DNA of 64,000 bases. It comes from Saposhnikovia divaricata (taxonomy: Eukaryota; Streptophyta; Magnoliopsida; Apiales; Apiaceae). The DNA lies in NCBI GenBank assembly GCA_036435485.1, contig CM071597.1, positions 148,301,647-148,365,646 on the forward strand, in the 5' to 3' direction. The notes under the pieces were generated by a model. The model was not told where the DNA came from and searched no databases. It was given only the letters and a program-made list of their open reading frames with translations. Made by a program: the position numbers and the translations under genes. Shown here piece by piece: positions 48,716-60,222 of the stretch. The stretch's first letter is position 1, and every line of letters starts with the position of its first letter.

Positions 48716-49323
48716 TCGAATGAGATAATACTCAAATAACATTGTTCGAAAGATTTTCAAGTAATTGATACCTTATGGAAATATAAATAATGTTTAGTAA
48801 TAACATTCCTCAAGATAAATAGTAATCTGCCGTTGGAATCCCTTCGGGTTTCCACGACTATCTATATCTCAAAATACCGACTCCCGGTCTATATTTAAGA
48901 ATGAATATCATATGCCCTTCGCTAAGGGTCTTATCAAAACAATCCGGCTTATAACTGATAATTCGTATCTAGTCTATAATCCAATATCAATTCAGGGAAC
49001 AGGTATCATAATATAATTTGACAATAGGCATGCATGCTATGGCATATGTAAAATGGCAATCACATATATATATCAGGTTCAAAGTTTTGAACACTTGTCT
49101 GGTAATCGGGTGTGGGTAGAGATAGCGTGTCTTGGGTCTGCTCGATGATCTATAAACAATCAGAACAATCGAGATTAACCACTTAACACCTTTTAAAAGT
49201 CTAAGTATAAACTTCACTTAAGTCGAAACACGTTTTCTAATTATCTCGTTATACACCTTTTAGTGTAACTCTTTTTATCACCGATATGATCCGACATTCG
49301 TTCGTTATTAAGACATGTCATCA

Positions 49324-49687
49324 TACCCACACTTGGTATATACTTAAGTCGTATAAGTTCTAAAGTCGATCGATTACGAACCGAGATTATACCTCGAGTT
49401 TTATCGTTCGTTTTCTAATTGTTTTACCAAAGTTATAACCAAGCGGGTTTTTAGGGGTTCGTTCGCGTTTAACTTCGATTCCAACATTTTTATAAAATCG
49501 GAAAATACCCACACTTGGTATATACTTAAGTCGTATAAGTTATAAAGTCGATCGATTACGAACCAAGATTATACCTCGAGTTTTATCGTTCATTTTCTAA
49601 TTGTTTTACCAAAGTTATAACCAAGCGGGTTTTTAGGGGTTCGTTCGCGTTTAACTTCGATTCCAACATTTTTATAAAATCGGAAAA
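49324..49687 (+). repeat. 182-bp tandem duplication, 2 units
   Basis: Unit 1 is 49324-49505 and unit 2 is 49506-49687, both starting TACCCACACTTGGTATATAC and ending in TTTTTATAAAATCGGAAAA. The left giant LTR has a single unit (about 39311-39493), so this duplication is private to the right LTR. It ends 23 bp before the Tat insertion. Confidence 0.9.
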
Positions 49688-49710
49688 TGATCCATTTGAC
49701 ATGTGGTTGT

Positions 49711-50433
49711 TGTTATAGGGAGAATATTGTATAACAATGTTTTGGAGGTTTGCTGGATTATCGGAGCAAAATACAGATATTTTGCTAACGAAAGAAGAAC
49801 AAGGATTAGGGTTTGTGTGTTTAGATGTGGTTGAGCTTGATAGGTGTTTGCAGGTAAACTATTTCTCATCCGTATCAAGGTGCCTACGTACCCTATTTAT
49901 AGGGATCAAGCCTGACGTCGTTCTTGGGCAACAAGTTACCTAGGCGGGCTAGGGTTTTAAGAGATAAGCCAAAGTCCAAGCCCACTTGTTTAGGGCTGAC
50001 GTGGCAGTGAGTCATCAACCATATCCATGATCCATGATCCAGCTGTAAAACCCCATGGTCTCGAACGGATAGATTTGGAATGAAAGATCCATCAGGGCCC
50101 TTGCATGTGACCTTGAGAGGCCTGGCCACGTGAAGCGATCCCTGTGCCTAGCTACTCATGCGACCTTTGGTCTGGCCATGAGCCTTCCAGAGAAGAGGAG
50201 ATAATGATCTCGCTGTAAGTCACATATGTGATACAAAAGCGGAGCGATCCCCTGGCAGGCATCGCCAGCGAGGCGCAACCATGTAGCGAGGTGCTCCTGT
50301 AATAGAGATATTATTGCCAAGGCATGTTGGGCTGACTTCAATAGTGGGCTTTAGTGACCCAATCTTCATCTTCTAGGCCCATTATAGATTGTGAACCATC
50401 AATTTAGCTATTATGCCAGATTTGGGCATAAAA
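49711..50433 (-). repeat. Tat LTR, left copy (3' LTR)
   Basis: 723 bp from TGTTATAGGGAG to GGGCATAAAA (ATAACA in the other copy). Followed by the purine tract, minus CTCGGGGGGTAGT (50434-50446). Confidence 0.92.
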
Positions 50434-50646
50434 ACTACCCCCCGAGTCCATATTGCCATTGGAGATGCGATGTGGACTCAAAAAATACGAGTTGTCACCG
50501 CGAAGCGAGCCAAAGAATAGATATAACCATTGGAGTAGTCGCGACCCCAAGAATTTGAAAGGTTTTGACAGCTGTTGTGTCTCGAGATGTGTGTCCAACG
50601 GACGAGATTTCAACACGTGTCCCATGTCTTTCTCTCTCCTGATGGC

Positions 50647-50654
50647 TATATATA
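50647..50654 (+). promoter_or_regulatory. TATA box for the antisense gene
   Basis: TATATATA followed by CCCC, 140 bp before a clean donor site at 50794 and 454 bp before the ATG. Position and context fit a plant core promoter lying just inside the 3' LTR. Predicted start of transcription near 50680. Confidence 0.55.
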
Positions 50655-50679
50655 CCCCTGTCACTATCATTACCTTTTT

Positions 50680-53675
50680 TCATTCTCACAAACACATTGT
50701 CGAAGTGCTGTCAGTTTGCTCTCAGATCAAATGCAAGGAATTTTCAAGCGATCCCGAATTTCTTCCGATTTCCTCAACCTTCTTCAAGAAAAAGTAAGTC
50801 TTTTCTCTCTTCTTGCATTTAAATTATTGTTCTTCATTATAATTGCATGATTAGATAGCTTTAATTGTACGCGATGCGATCCCTTCTAACAGCGATCCCA
50901 TAATGCTAATTTGAATATGCGATCCCGTCCTCACTGCAATCGAAATGCGATCTCGCCTATAGGAACATAGATACAATCCCTTCTCGAGGCCTAAATGCGA
51001 TACCCTAGGAACACATAGAGCCTTTCTGTTTATTTATTCCTTTCTCATCCTTCATTTGCTTTCTGTAAGAGCACACACTTAATCATTTCACCGTTTTCAG
51101 ATGTCACAAGACGACAGTTCAAGGACACCTTCTCCAATGCCTCATATACAAATCAGCGATGCTGCAGCCGCCAACATCGCGAGAGCTGCGAGCACCAGCG
51201 AAAGTTCGTTCAAGTTATACTTCGACCCTCTATGGTCTAACGAAGAGTATACCCGAGAAGTGCCTCTAACTTCGTGGAGAACAAAGCACCCCTCAAGCTC
51301 GCGGGATCAATCTTTAGATGTACTTCCAGCTGAGAACGAGCCTCACACCAAAATGACTGACATCGATCATGACATCGAATCGTTGACAAAGAAAGGAGAT
51401 GAATTTAGCTCTAAGGCAGCGGAAATTCTCTCTAGAATGCCTCCATCTCAAACCATGTCACCCATTCACATAAGTGATTCTCCAACAGATTCATTAGGCG
51501 ATGCCTATTATGACATCGAGGGAGGTGCTGATAACGAAGCCAACTCTGACAATGATGACTATGAGGAGCCTTCCTCAGATGATGGTGGCCTTGACGAAGT
51601 GGCCAGAGTCGTAAACTTCAGAGACTATGACTATGTTCCCGAAGCCTCACCCGATCCTTATGTCCCTACCCCTCAACCAGAGCTGGAGGGAGTTATTTAT
51701 GTTGATGGGCCTAACCCCAGGGACATCGAGCCTGGTTCAAAGGTTAAGCCAGGTAAAGCTCGCGTACTTGCATGTCGCGATATGTCTTCAACACTGATCG
51801 TGAAGACTATCACAGAGGGTGTCAAGAGGTTCCGTCCTGAAGGCAAGATCATTCTGTCCAAGAAGAAAATGCGATGCTATCGCTTTAACCACGACGAGAA
51901 TGGAGGCAGAGTGCCCAGAATGGTCCTAACGGTCCCTCTAATGAAGATAGGTGTCTCTTCTCCTCTCCATCCATTCATTAGGGACGTCTGTGAGACATAC
52001 TATCTAGCTCCCATCCAAATCAGCACCAATGGCTATCGATCCATGATTGCCTTGTACATACTTTACCACAAGCTTGGGTATCCCCCCTAGATGCAAAGAC
52101 AATGGGCTACTTCCTTCAGCTGAAGCGATGCGGAGCCAAGGATTTTGGCTACGTCTACTTCTCGGTGTGGCCGGAATTCAACAAGAAAAGCCTTCTACCA
52201 GGCGGGATAAGTAATGCGGGCTCGTGGAAGGAGCCTTTCTTCTATGTACACGAGGTCCCTCGAGTGAAAACAAGCTTCAACTACCTCCCCGGTAAGCTAT
52301 CGAGGCAGTAATCCTTTATCGTACTTTTTGCCTTTTATTCTCAAACTGATAACTCCTTTGGCATCGCAGTCGCTCCAGTTCGCACCGTCTTAAGAGGTGT
52401 TGACAAACAGCGAGCCGATAATGTATTAACGAAATCCACCGCGGAGGAAAGAAACATTAGGACTCTTCTCTCCATTGAGAACCTAATAGAATGCGGATTC
52501 CTCAAAGAAGGGATAGATGCTTCCCCTGAGGCGGGGCCTTCACATGCGAGGCGAGCCTCGAAGAAAAGAAAGACAAAAGAAGAGGCCTCGTCTTCTCATG
52601 TCGCAATAACGGACGAAGAGGGTACTTCTAGGATAATACCGAAACATGCATCGCATTCCTTTTTACTCCATATGCATAACTGTTTTACTTTATGTCGTAT
52701 TATTTGAACTGTTTGTAACTTGTCCTTCATTTTTCTACAGATATGTCTGCTCGCGGCGGAAAAAGTCAGACTCCCCCATTTCTACAAAGCAGCAAGAGAG
52801 GGGCGTCCTCAAAGGCGACCTCCGGCTCGAAGGTTCCTCCTCCTCCTCCTATTAAGCCACCGGTGGCCAAGCCTGTCAACGATCCTCCCCCAAAATCAAT
52901 CATTGCCAGGGACCCGGACAGGGACTCCCCTGAACAAAGCCCGCTAAAGTGATCCAGGACAGATAAACCAAAGGACGGTCCCGCCCAATCTTCAGGAGTT
53001 GTTACCGCCTCAGCTTCTCAACACCTATTCGCTTTGTTGGGAACCAAATATGCAGAGGAAGCTGAAGCCTCCAACTGGTGGAAAGCATCACCTGAAGAGA
53101 ATGCCAAAGCGGTGACCAGGTGTCTAGCCGAGGCCTTCATTCGTCAGGCTGCCCACACCAAGAATTACTTTCTGCTGGACAAAAAGAACAAGGTTCTTGA
53201 GTTCCAAAAAGTTGAAGATAAGCGTTCCCTTGAAGCCGAGTTCAAAAAGTAACTCTCCCATGAGACTGCTAACATTCGTACAGACTTGAAGAATGCTTGC
53301 AAGGAGAAGAATGATCTTGATAAATCTTTCAAAGAACTGCAGAAATCCAGCGGGGAGGCTGCTAAAAAGAGCGCTGATGAGATCGCGAAGCTGACAAGCG
53401 ACCTGAATGCTGTTAAGGCTGAATTGGCCACTGCTCAGGACACATTTCTGGCCCAGGGTCAAGTCTCCTTCATGAAGGGGTTCATCAGAACGATCCCTGA
53501 TTTTGATTGGGATCAACTTGGGCCAGGTAATGCTGAGTATGCCGAAACACTCAAGAAGGAGATCGCTGAAGAGGATGCTGCGGAGGCGAGGCTGGAGGAA
53601 GAAGCGAGGCTAGCAGAAGAAGCGAGGCTGTTGAAGGAGGCCTCTGCTGGCAATCAAGATTCACCTACTTCCTAA
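50680..53675 (+). pseudogene. Tat antisense ORF (Transposase_28 'gypsy type' domain), spliced, three lesions
   Basis: Inferred layout: 5'UTR exon to 50793; intron 50794-51100 (GTAAGT...TTTCAG); coding exons 51101-52291, 52370-52621 and 52741-53675. ATG 51101 directly follows the acceptor. All introns are GT-AG and phases agree. Residues about 280-330 (S-P-L-H-P-F-I-R-D-V, YYLAPIQISTNGYRSM) match the 'putative gypsy type transposon' domain. An acidic stretch (residues about 145-170) and an NLS-like KKRKTK in exon 2 precede a Pro-rich part. The C-terminal 200 residues are a Lys/Glu-rich coiled coil ending in EEARLAEEARL repeats. Lesions: one missing C in the run at 52080-52087 causing a TAG, TGA at 52950-52952, and TAA at 53250-53252. 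Function in Tat elements is unknown. About 793 codons including the lesions. Confidence 0.8.
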
Positions 53676-54384
53676 TCTTTTTTTTATATTTGATGAAGTC
53701 CTTTGAACTCGGGATGCGGGCACCCTTAGAATGCTTCGCAATTTGTAATATTATTTTGTTTAACTCTAATAACCCTTTAACTCCGGTAACTGCATTGGGA
53801 TCGCATGGCGACCCTTTAATTATGGATTGGCATCACTTTTACTTTTCCATCCAGTGTTGTCTCGTTATTTTTGCACATAACATATTTGCACAAGTAATTT
53901 AGCTTCGCCTCCTTAATACTTTGACTTCGAAATTATATCATTATTCCATCTTTGCATGTTGAATTGTCATGAATAGTGCTAGATTTGCATGCCTTTGCTT
54001 AGATTCCTTAGATTGTTGTAGCAGTAACTTCAAATGCGATCCTTGCATCGTTGAGATGGCTTGGACCTTAGTATGTTAATGTTAACAAACAAGCAAGTAA
54101 AATTTGAATGCACAATAAAAAGTAATTCAAAATAAAATTGAACTTTTATATTGATAAACGGGGCGAAGCCCAAACAAGTTGAAAAGCGGGGCGAGGCCCA
54201 ATAAATGATAAGTGGGGCGAGGCCCAATGGTTGATACGTGGGGCGAGGCCCAAAAAGTGGTAAGTGGGGCGAGGCCCAATGTCATTACATCATAAAGGGA
54301 GGGTGTCTATATGATCACTACCCCCCAGTATTTTGTATGAATTTATTCATGCGAAATAGATAGAAACTACCAGGAGCGATGCCT
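53676..54384. other. Spacer between convergent antisense gene and pol
   Basis: Non-coding. Both transcription units end toward it (plus from 53675, minus from 54385), so 3' processing signals of both should lie here. It contains the GC-rich repeat at 54160-54280. Confidence 0.6.
54160..54280 (+). repeat. Five-copy GGGGCGAGGCCCAA repeat, 26-28 bp period
   Basis: Starts at 54160 (with GAAG), 54188, 54214, 54240 and 54266. The core GGGC...GCCC can fold on itself. It sits in AT-rich DNA between two convergent genes. Confidence 0.9.
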
Positions 54385-54846
54385 TCACTGATAGTATTTG
54401 CGCAAGTGTTCCGCATTCCAAGCTCGCGGAATAACTTTATCCTTCATGTCTGTGAGGTAGTAAGTTCCATCTGAGAGAGTAGCATAGATTTTGTAAGGCC
54501 CTTCCCAATTAGCACCAAAGACTCCATGACCCGGGACCTTAGTGTTAGGCATGACTCTCCTAAGCACGAGGTCGCCTGTTTTTAAAGAACTTGCTTTGAC
54601 CTTCCCATTATAGTACCTCACTGTCCTTTGTTGGTAAGCCGCGAGGCGAAGCTGAGCCTCGCTTCTTGTTTCTTCTATCATGTCTAAGTACAATCTATGA
54701 TTGACCTCGTTTGCTTCGGGATCGTAGTGTTCCCTTCTAAACGACCCAGAGCCTGCTTCAACTGGGACCATGGCCTCGCAGCCATATGTTAAGGAAAAAG
54801 GAGTCTCTCCAGTTGTGGTCCTTGGGGTCGTGTTGTATGACCACAA
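54385..54846 (-). pseudogene. Tat integrase C-terminal part
   Basis: 153 codons starting within the core: LWSYNTTPRTTTGETPF, L-T-Y-G-x-E-A-M-V-P-V-E, then K-T-G-D-L-V-L-R-R-V and WEGPYKIY. The stop after L-R-K-Y-Y-Q is the natural end of pol. Same frame as 54859-55092, from which only TAA (54859-54861) divides it. Confidence 0.9.
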
Positions 54847-54858
54847 GACCCTTGGTAA

Positions 54859-55092
54859 TTATTCAGGCCAATTGCCTTTGCTCTCCTCCAACTTAGCCTT
54901 CAAAGTATGTTTGATGATTTTGTTGATGGCCTCAGTTTGGCCATTTGTCTGGGGGTGACTCACAGCTGAAAAACTCTTTTTGATCCCCAAGTTCTCACAG
55001 AATTCTTTCATGTCCTTGCTGTCAAACTGCTTTCCGTTATCTGATATAAGCTGATAAGGAATCCCATAGCGACACACAATTGCCCTGTACAC
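54859..55092 (-). pseudogene. Tat integrase core, second and third catalytic residues
   Basis: Contains Y-G-I-P-x-x-L-I-S-D-N-G-K-Q-F (Asp) and SHPQTNGQTEAINK (Glu). Bounded by TAG 55144-55146 on the 5' side and TAA 54859-54861 on the 3' side; all three pieces share one frame. The TAG stands where a Trp codon is normal after D-Y-F-T-K. Confidence 0.9.
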
Positions 55093-55143
55093 GAAGTCCT
55101 TGAGTTTCTTTGCAGTAATAGTGGCAAGTGGCTCAGCCTCGGC

Positions 55144-56277
55144 CTACTTGGTGAAATAATCAACAGCCACAACTGCGTACTTGACACCTCCTTTGGCTTT
55201 AGGTAGCTCCCCAATTAGATCAATGCCCCACATAGCAAAGGGCCATGGGCTCGTTAGCGAGGTGAGGTGAGAGACAGGAGCGCTGCTGTAGTTAGCGATC
55301 CTTTGGCAGTTATCACACTTCCTTGCGAACTCAAAAGCATCTCTTTTCAAAGTAGGCCAGTGGTACCCTTGGCGAAGAATCTTTTGGGCCAAGGAACTAC
55401 CCCCCGAGTGATTGCCACATATCCCCTCATGAACCTCTCTGAGAATGTAATTGCATTCTTCTCCATCTACACACCTTAGGAGCAGGGTATTGAACCCTCT
55501 TCGATACAGGACTTCGTCATAGATGACATAGCGAGCAGCCTGATATTTGATTTTTCTTGCTTCTTTTTTGTCTTGAGGCAGGGCTCCATTTTTCACATAC
55601 TCCCATATAGGGGTCATCCAGGTCGACCCTGGGGTCGCTATCTCCATAACAAACTCCTCTGGTACACTGGGCTTTGTGTGGATTTCCAGTGGGATAATTG
55701 CAAGTAGGGTGGCCTCGCGACGCGACCCCAGTTTTGCCAGTGCATCTGCTCCCTGATTCTTCTCTCTTCTAATATGAACCACCTTGACATTATTAAATTT
55801 TTTCATCAACCTCTGTGCGCATCGCAGATATAGCTCAATCTGCTCGCCTCTAGCTTGCCACCCACACCAGAGTTGATATGTTACCAGCATGGAATCGCTG
55901 TAAGTTGTGAGGTTCTCTACCTTCATCTCCAGTGCCAGTTTGAGACAAATAATGATGGCTTCGTACTCTACTGCATTATTGGTGGCTTTGAAAGCGAAGT
56001 GTACTGCACTTTGTATCTTGCGCCCCTCTGGAGTTACCAATTCGATGCCAGCCCCGGATCCTTCCTTGTTAGATGCCCCATCTACGTATAGTTCCCACCA
56101 CGAGGCCGAATTTTCTTTTTTGTCCTCGCTAACTATAATTTCTGGTGCTGCTTTGATGGCCCAATCATCTCCCTCAGATTGGGGAGGAAACTCCAAGATA
56201 AAATCCGAAAGTGCCTGTCCTTTTATAGGGCCGCGAGGCTTAAATTCGATGTCAAACTGACTAACTCCACAGTCCAT
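55144..56277 (-). pseudogene. Tat RNase H and integrase N-terminal part
   Basis: 377 codons. RNase H starts near residue 60 with WELYVDGASN, then N-N-A-V-E-Y-E-A and a Y-S-D-S block, the RNase H domain of the Tat dual or archaeal-like type. The HHCC finger follows (H-E-G-I-C-G-N-H then C-D-N-C-Q), then WGIDLIGELP with the first integrase Asp. It is one frame off the RT frame; the two overlap at 56223-56277, where a single-base indel near 56250 converts the RT-RNase H join. Confidence 0.9.
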
Positions 56278-58643
56278 TTTAACAATCTCCCTGAAGACTC
56301 TGGCTTGTGCACTACCTGTCTCAGTGGGTAGGCAGTGCGAACCTTAATGCTGTGAGCCTGAAAATAGGGCCTTAACTTCCGCGAGGCCAAGACCAGGGCA
56401 TAGGCTAGCTTCTCCATGTTTGTATATCGAGTCTCAGCATCTAACATTCTTTTACTGACATAGTAGACTGGATATTGAACTTTTCCCTCCTCGCGAACCA
56501 ATACTGCACTGACCGCGTGTTCAGATACAGCGAGGTAGACAATGAGGACCTCGCCTTTAAGGGGCTTCGAGAGAAGTGGTGGCGAACCCAAATGTTCCTT
56601 TATCTTCTGAAAGGCCTCCTCGCATTCCAATGGCCACTCAAAGTTTTTTCCCACCTTTTTAATGGCCTTAAAGAACTCATGGCACTTATCTGATGATTTG
56701 GAAACGAACCGATTGAGAGCTGCGATCCTTCCTGTCAGACTCTGTACTTCTTTCACACTTCTTGGGGATCGCATGTCCATTAGAGCCTTTATTTTAGCAG
56801 GGTTTGCTTCAATTCCTCGGTGGTTGACAATGAATCCCAAAAACTTTCCAGATTCGACCCCAAAGACACACTTCTGGGGGTTAAGCTTCATTCTGTACTT
56901 CCTTAGTATATCAAACATCTCTGCAAGGTGAGAGATGTGATCTACAACTTCCTTAGACTTGACCAACATGTCGTCTACATAGACTTCCATTGTCTTGCCA
57001 ATTTGTTTCTCGAACATCATATTAACGAGCCTCTGGTAGGTAGCCCCAGCATTAAGGAGACCGAAGGGCATCCCTATGTAGCAATAGAGACCTCTATCTG
57101 TGATGAACGAGGTGTGCTCTTGATCAGGGCCATACATGGGTATCTGATTGTACCCAGAGTAAGCATCCATGAAAGAAAGAAGTGCATGCCCTGCTGTTGC
57201 ATCCACTAGCTGGTCGATCCTTGGTAGCGGAAAACTATCTTTGGGACAATGTTTGTTGAGGTCGGTAAAGTCCACACATGTCCTCCACTTTCCATTTGGC
57301 TTCTTCACGAGGACAGGGTTCGCGAGCCAGTCAGGGTAGAATGATTCCCTAACGAGCCCTACCTCGAGGAGTCTATCCACTTCTGCCTTTAGAGCCTCAG
57401 CTCGTTCTCCACTTATGGGTCGCCTCTTTTGTCTGACCCCCTTCTTGCTTGGATCCAAGTTTAGCTTATGGCACATTACATTAGGATCGATCCCAACCAT
57501 ATCTTCATGTGACCAGGCGAACACGTCAAGGTTTGCCTTTAGAAAAGTAACCAGCCTTTCTCTCAAATCAGGATTGAGTTGCGACCCTATTTTCAACACT
57601 TTTGAAGGGTCCTGCACATCAACAAGAACAGGAATTGTGTCTTTAGCTGCCCCGGCTCGCTCCACATGTTCTGGGATGCGAGGATCAAGATCTAGATTAT
57701 ACTCACGAGCCTGACTTGATTCTGCCTCGTAGGGGTTGGCACCCGCGTGCCCATACTCCTTAACAACAGTCGTAGTCTGTGTAATTCCATTTGGCAGTTC
57801 TGTCAGTGTGGATGTTTCTTTGCGAACCCATTTTCCCTTTCGGGCTCGCACAGCGGCCTGCTCCGGGCTCTCCTCGCTATCACTATCTATAGCCTCTTCC
57901 ACGATCCCTTCCTGGAGAACCATAACTGGCTGCGAGGTTCCCATCATCAAAGCCCCTGGTACCGGCTCTACTTGAATTCCCAAATTATCAAAATAATCGG
58001 CTGGGAGTTCCTCAATCGAGATCATGTTACAGTCTATTGGGGATACAAAAGTTGTCTTGCGAGACCTACTTTCCTCCTCGCACTCCATCTTGTCTGTCAT
58101 AGACTTACTCCCCTTTTCTGCTGACTTGATGGCTTTGTTGTAACATTCACGAGACTCATGTTGTGCCCCCTTGATGCATCCGACTCCATTTGGGGTAGGG
58201 AACTTCATAGAGAGATGGTAAATAGAAGTAACCACCCTCATTTCTTTGAGTATCGGTCTCCCCACGATAGCATTATAGGCTGAAGGTTGATCAACCACCA
58301 TAAAGTCTGCAATTTGGGTGGTAATACAGGGCTCGTCCCCCACAGTGACAGGGAGCCTTACGAGGCCCTTGACAATGACTGAAGCCCCAGTAAAACCATA
58401 AAGATGCCCCACGGTAGGGATAAGGTCTTTATCCACGAACCCCATTTTCTGATAGACCTCGTAGGTTAGGACATTCACTGCGCTTCCATTGTCCACAAGG
58501 ACCCTGTGAACATTCTGCGATCCAATGCGAACTCGGACAACGAGGGCGTCCGAATGAGGATGGTGGACCCACTTCGCATCTTCCTCAGTGAACATGATAT
58601 TTGTATCTTCCCCCTTGAAGAGCTTTGGGGGTCGTTCCTGCAA
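56223..58643 (-). pseudogene. Tat protease and reverse transcriptase
   Basis: 806 codons open. The protease motif VLVDNGSAVNVL is at about residue 48. RT occupies about 440-620: W-R-T-C-V-D-F-T-D-L-N, DAYSGYNQI, GMPFGLLNAGATYQR and the active site YVDDMLVKS. The thumb and connection reach 780. Asp residues of DNG and YVDD are intact. The gag frame lies upstream in another frame with stops between (58643-58882), so gag and pol no longer join. Confidence 0.92.
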
Positions 58644-58881
58644 GTGATGGATATTGGTGAGGGGTCGCTCCTTAGCCTCGCGGGCATATCTTTCTCTAGC
58701 CCTATTGCTATCCCCCCCGATGTGGGGTCCCCCAATTATTACGTGGATACTTCCGCCTCGCGTTTCCTTTTCCTTAATAACTGGATTCTTGTAGCTTCTT
58801 CCAAAATTCAGTACCTTCCCTCACTCCAGCGATGAGGAAATTTTTTACAGCTTCGTCATTTACACCTCGCACGCGAGTCAC

Positions 58882-59319
58882 CTAAGCATTGAACCTCTTG
58901 AAGTAATCATGAAGGGTTTCACCTTCATTCTGTTCTATGTTTGCCAAGGTGGACATAGGGGGTGCGTAGAGCATCGAGGACTGGAACTGTTTGATAAAGA
59001 TGTCCACGAATTGTTCCCAAGAATCGATGACAATCAATGCCCCTAGCTTCGAAAACCACTGCTGAGCGCTTCCCCTCAGCGAGGCCGCAAATAGTCTACA
59101 CCTCGCTAGTAATGAGACCTGATAAACATCCATCTCATTATTGAATCGAATCACAAACTCTGTTGGATCAGTATCGCCATTATAGGTCATATCATGTTGA
59201 TGGCCTCGAAACACTGCGGGAAGTGGAGCAGTTCGAATTTCATGGGTAAAGGGCGAAGAAGAGCCCATAGTGCTAAAGATACCTCTCTCATTGTTCATTG
59301 CGTCCAAGGCCTTTTTCAA
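58882..59319 (-). pseudogene. Tat gag capsid-like segment
   Basis: 145 codons with the retrotransposon gag pattern: Y-N-G-D-T-D-P-T-E-F, F-A-A-S-L-R-G-S-A-Q-Q-W-F, W-E-Q-F-V-D-I-F-I-K-Q-F, and L-H-D-Y-F-K-R-F-N at the end. Forms the particle shell in the family. A stop lies on both sides. Confidence 0.88.
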
Positions 59320-59796
59320 CTCCTCCAGCTAATAGTCTCCTACCTTGACCTCCTTGTCACCCTCCTTTTTACCTCCAGTACTTCCATGATGTGACTGAGT
59401 CTTTTTTGGGACACTGGACTCCTCCTGGTCATTCATGCGATCCTTCTTTTTACGATCCTCTTCAAGGTATTGAGATCGTTCTTGGTCTCGATGAGATGGG
59501 GGTCTGTCATCACGACGATGGGACCGCTCACGCTCTCTACGGGGAGAGGGGGGTCTGTCATCACGACGATATGACCACTAGCGATCTCGATGAGGAGACA
59601 ATGGTCGATGTGTGCCCTTGCTTCTATTCTTAGATTCTTCATGTCGAGGCGCATTAACCTTTTCCAATTTTAGACGAAAGTCATGTTCAGTTAGCTTCTT
59701 TCCGAGACGGTCAAAAACACTGACCGATCTCCCCTCAGATGAGGCGACCTTGTCATGCGATCCCCCTTTCTTTTCGAGCGAATCCTCCTCCTCATT

Positions 59797-60168
59797 CTAG
59801 TCAGGGTTGGTTTGGTCTGTTAGGACATCCTCGAAGTCATCAATGAGTTTCTTAGCGGGGAGTTTGCTTCCTTCCCCTTGTGTTCTACCGCCTGTCCTTG
59901 CGTTCCTCTTCGATCCTCTAGAACTATAGCGCTTCTCCACTTTTGCGACCCTCTCATGTACAGCGGTCACTTGCTCGCCGAGGCCTTTTAGAAAAGACAT
60001 AACCTCGCAGGTCAACGCCACCCTCTGTACTGGGGGGGTGTATTCCTCCTTATACCCAGTCTTAGAGTTGTCCTTGGACACCTCGTCCTCTGAGGGGTCC
60101 CTCGTCAGGGGATCGTCCTTGTTAACCTTATGCGAACCCGGGGTCTCTCCATCGTTCTTCTTTTTGTG
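59797..60168 (-). pseudogene. Tat gag N-terminal segment
   Basis: Open from about 60168 to 59797, Lys/Arg/Asp/Ser-rich, with a G-L-G-E-Q-V-T-A-V-H-E-R-V coiled patch and a basic R-Y-S-S-R-G-S-K-R block. No ATG lies in this frame; an ATG at 60179 is one base out of frame, probably from an indel in the A-run at 60159-60165. Between this and 59319 the frame is broken by several stops. Confidence 0.65.
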
Positions 60169-60202
60169 TGATTAGTCATCGCTTCTCCCAATTCAATGAC
60201 TT

Positions 60203-60220
60203 CCCCTCCTTCTAGCGCCA
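60203..60220 (-). other. Tat primer-binding site
   Basis: The minus strand reads TGGCGCTAGAAGGAGGGG, two bases inside the LTR. It begins with the universal TGG; I have not assigned the tRNA. Confidence 0.8.
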
Positions 60221-60222
60221 AA

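Noticed and set aside
57415..58124. Plus-strand ORFs of 79-125 codons opposite Tat pol
   Set aside because: Antisense to a well-supported RT/protease frame; no domain.
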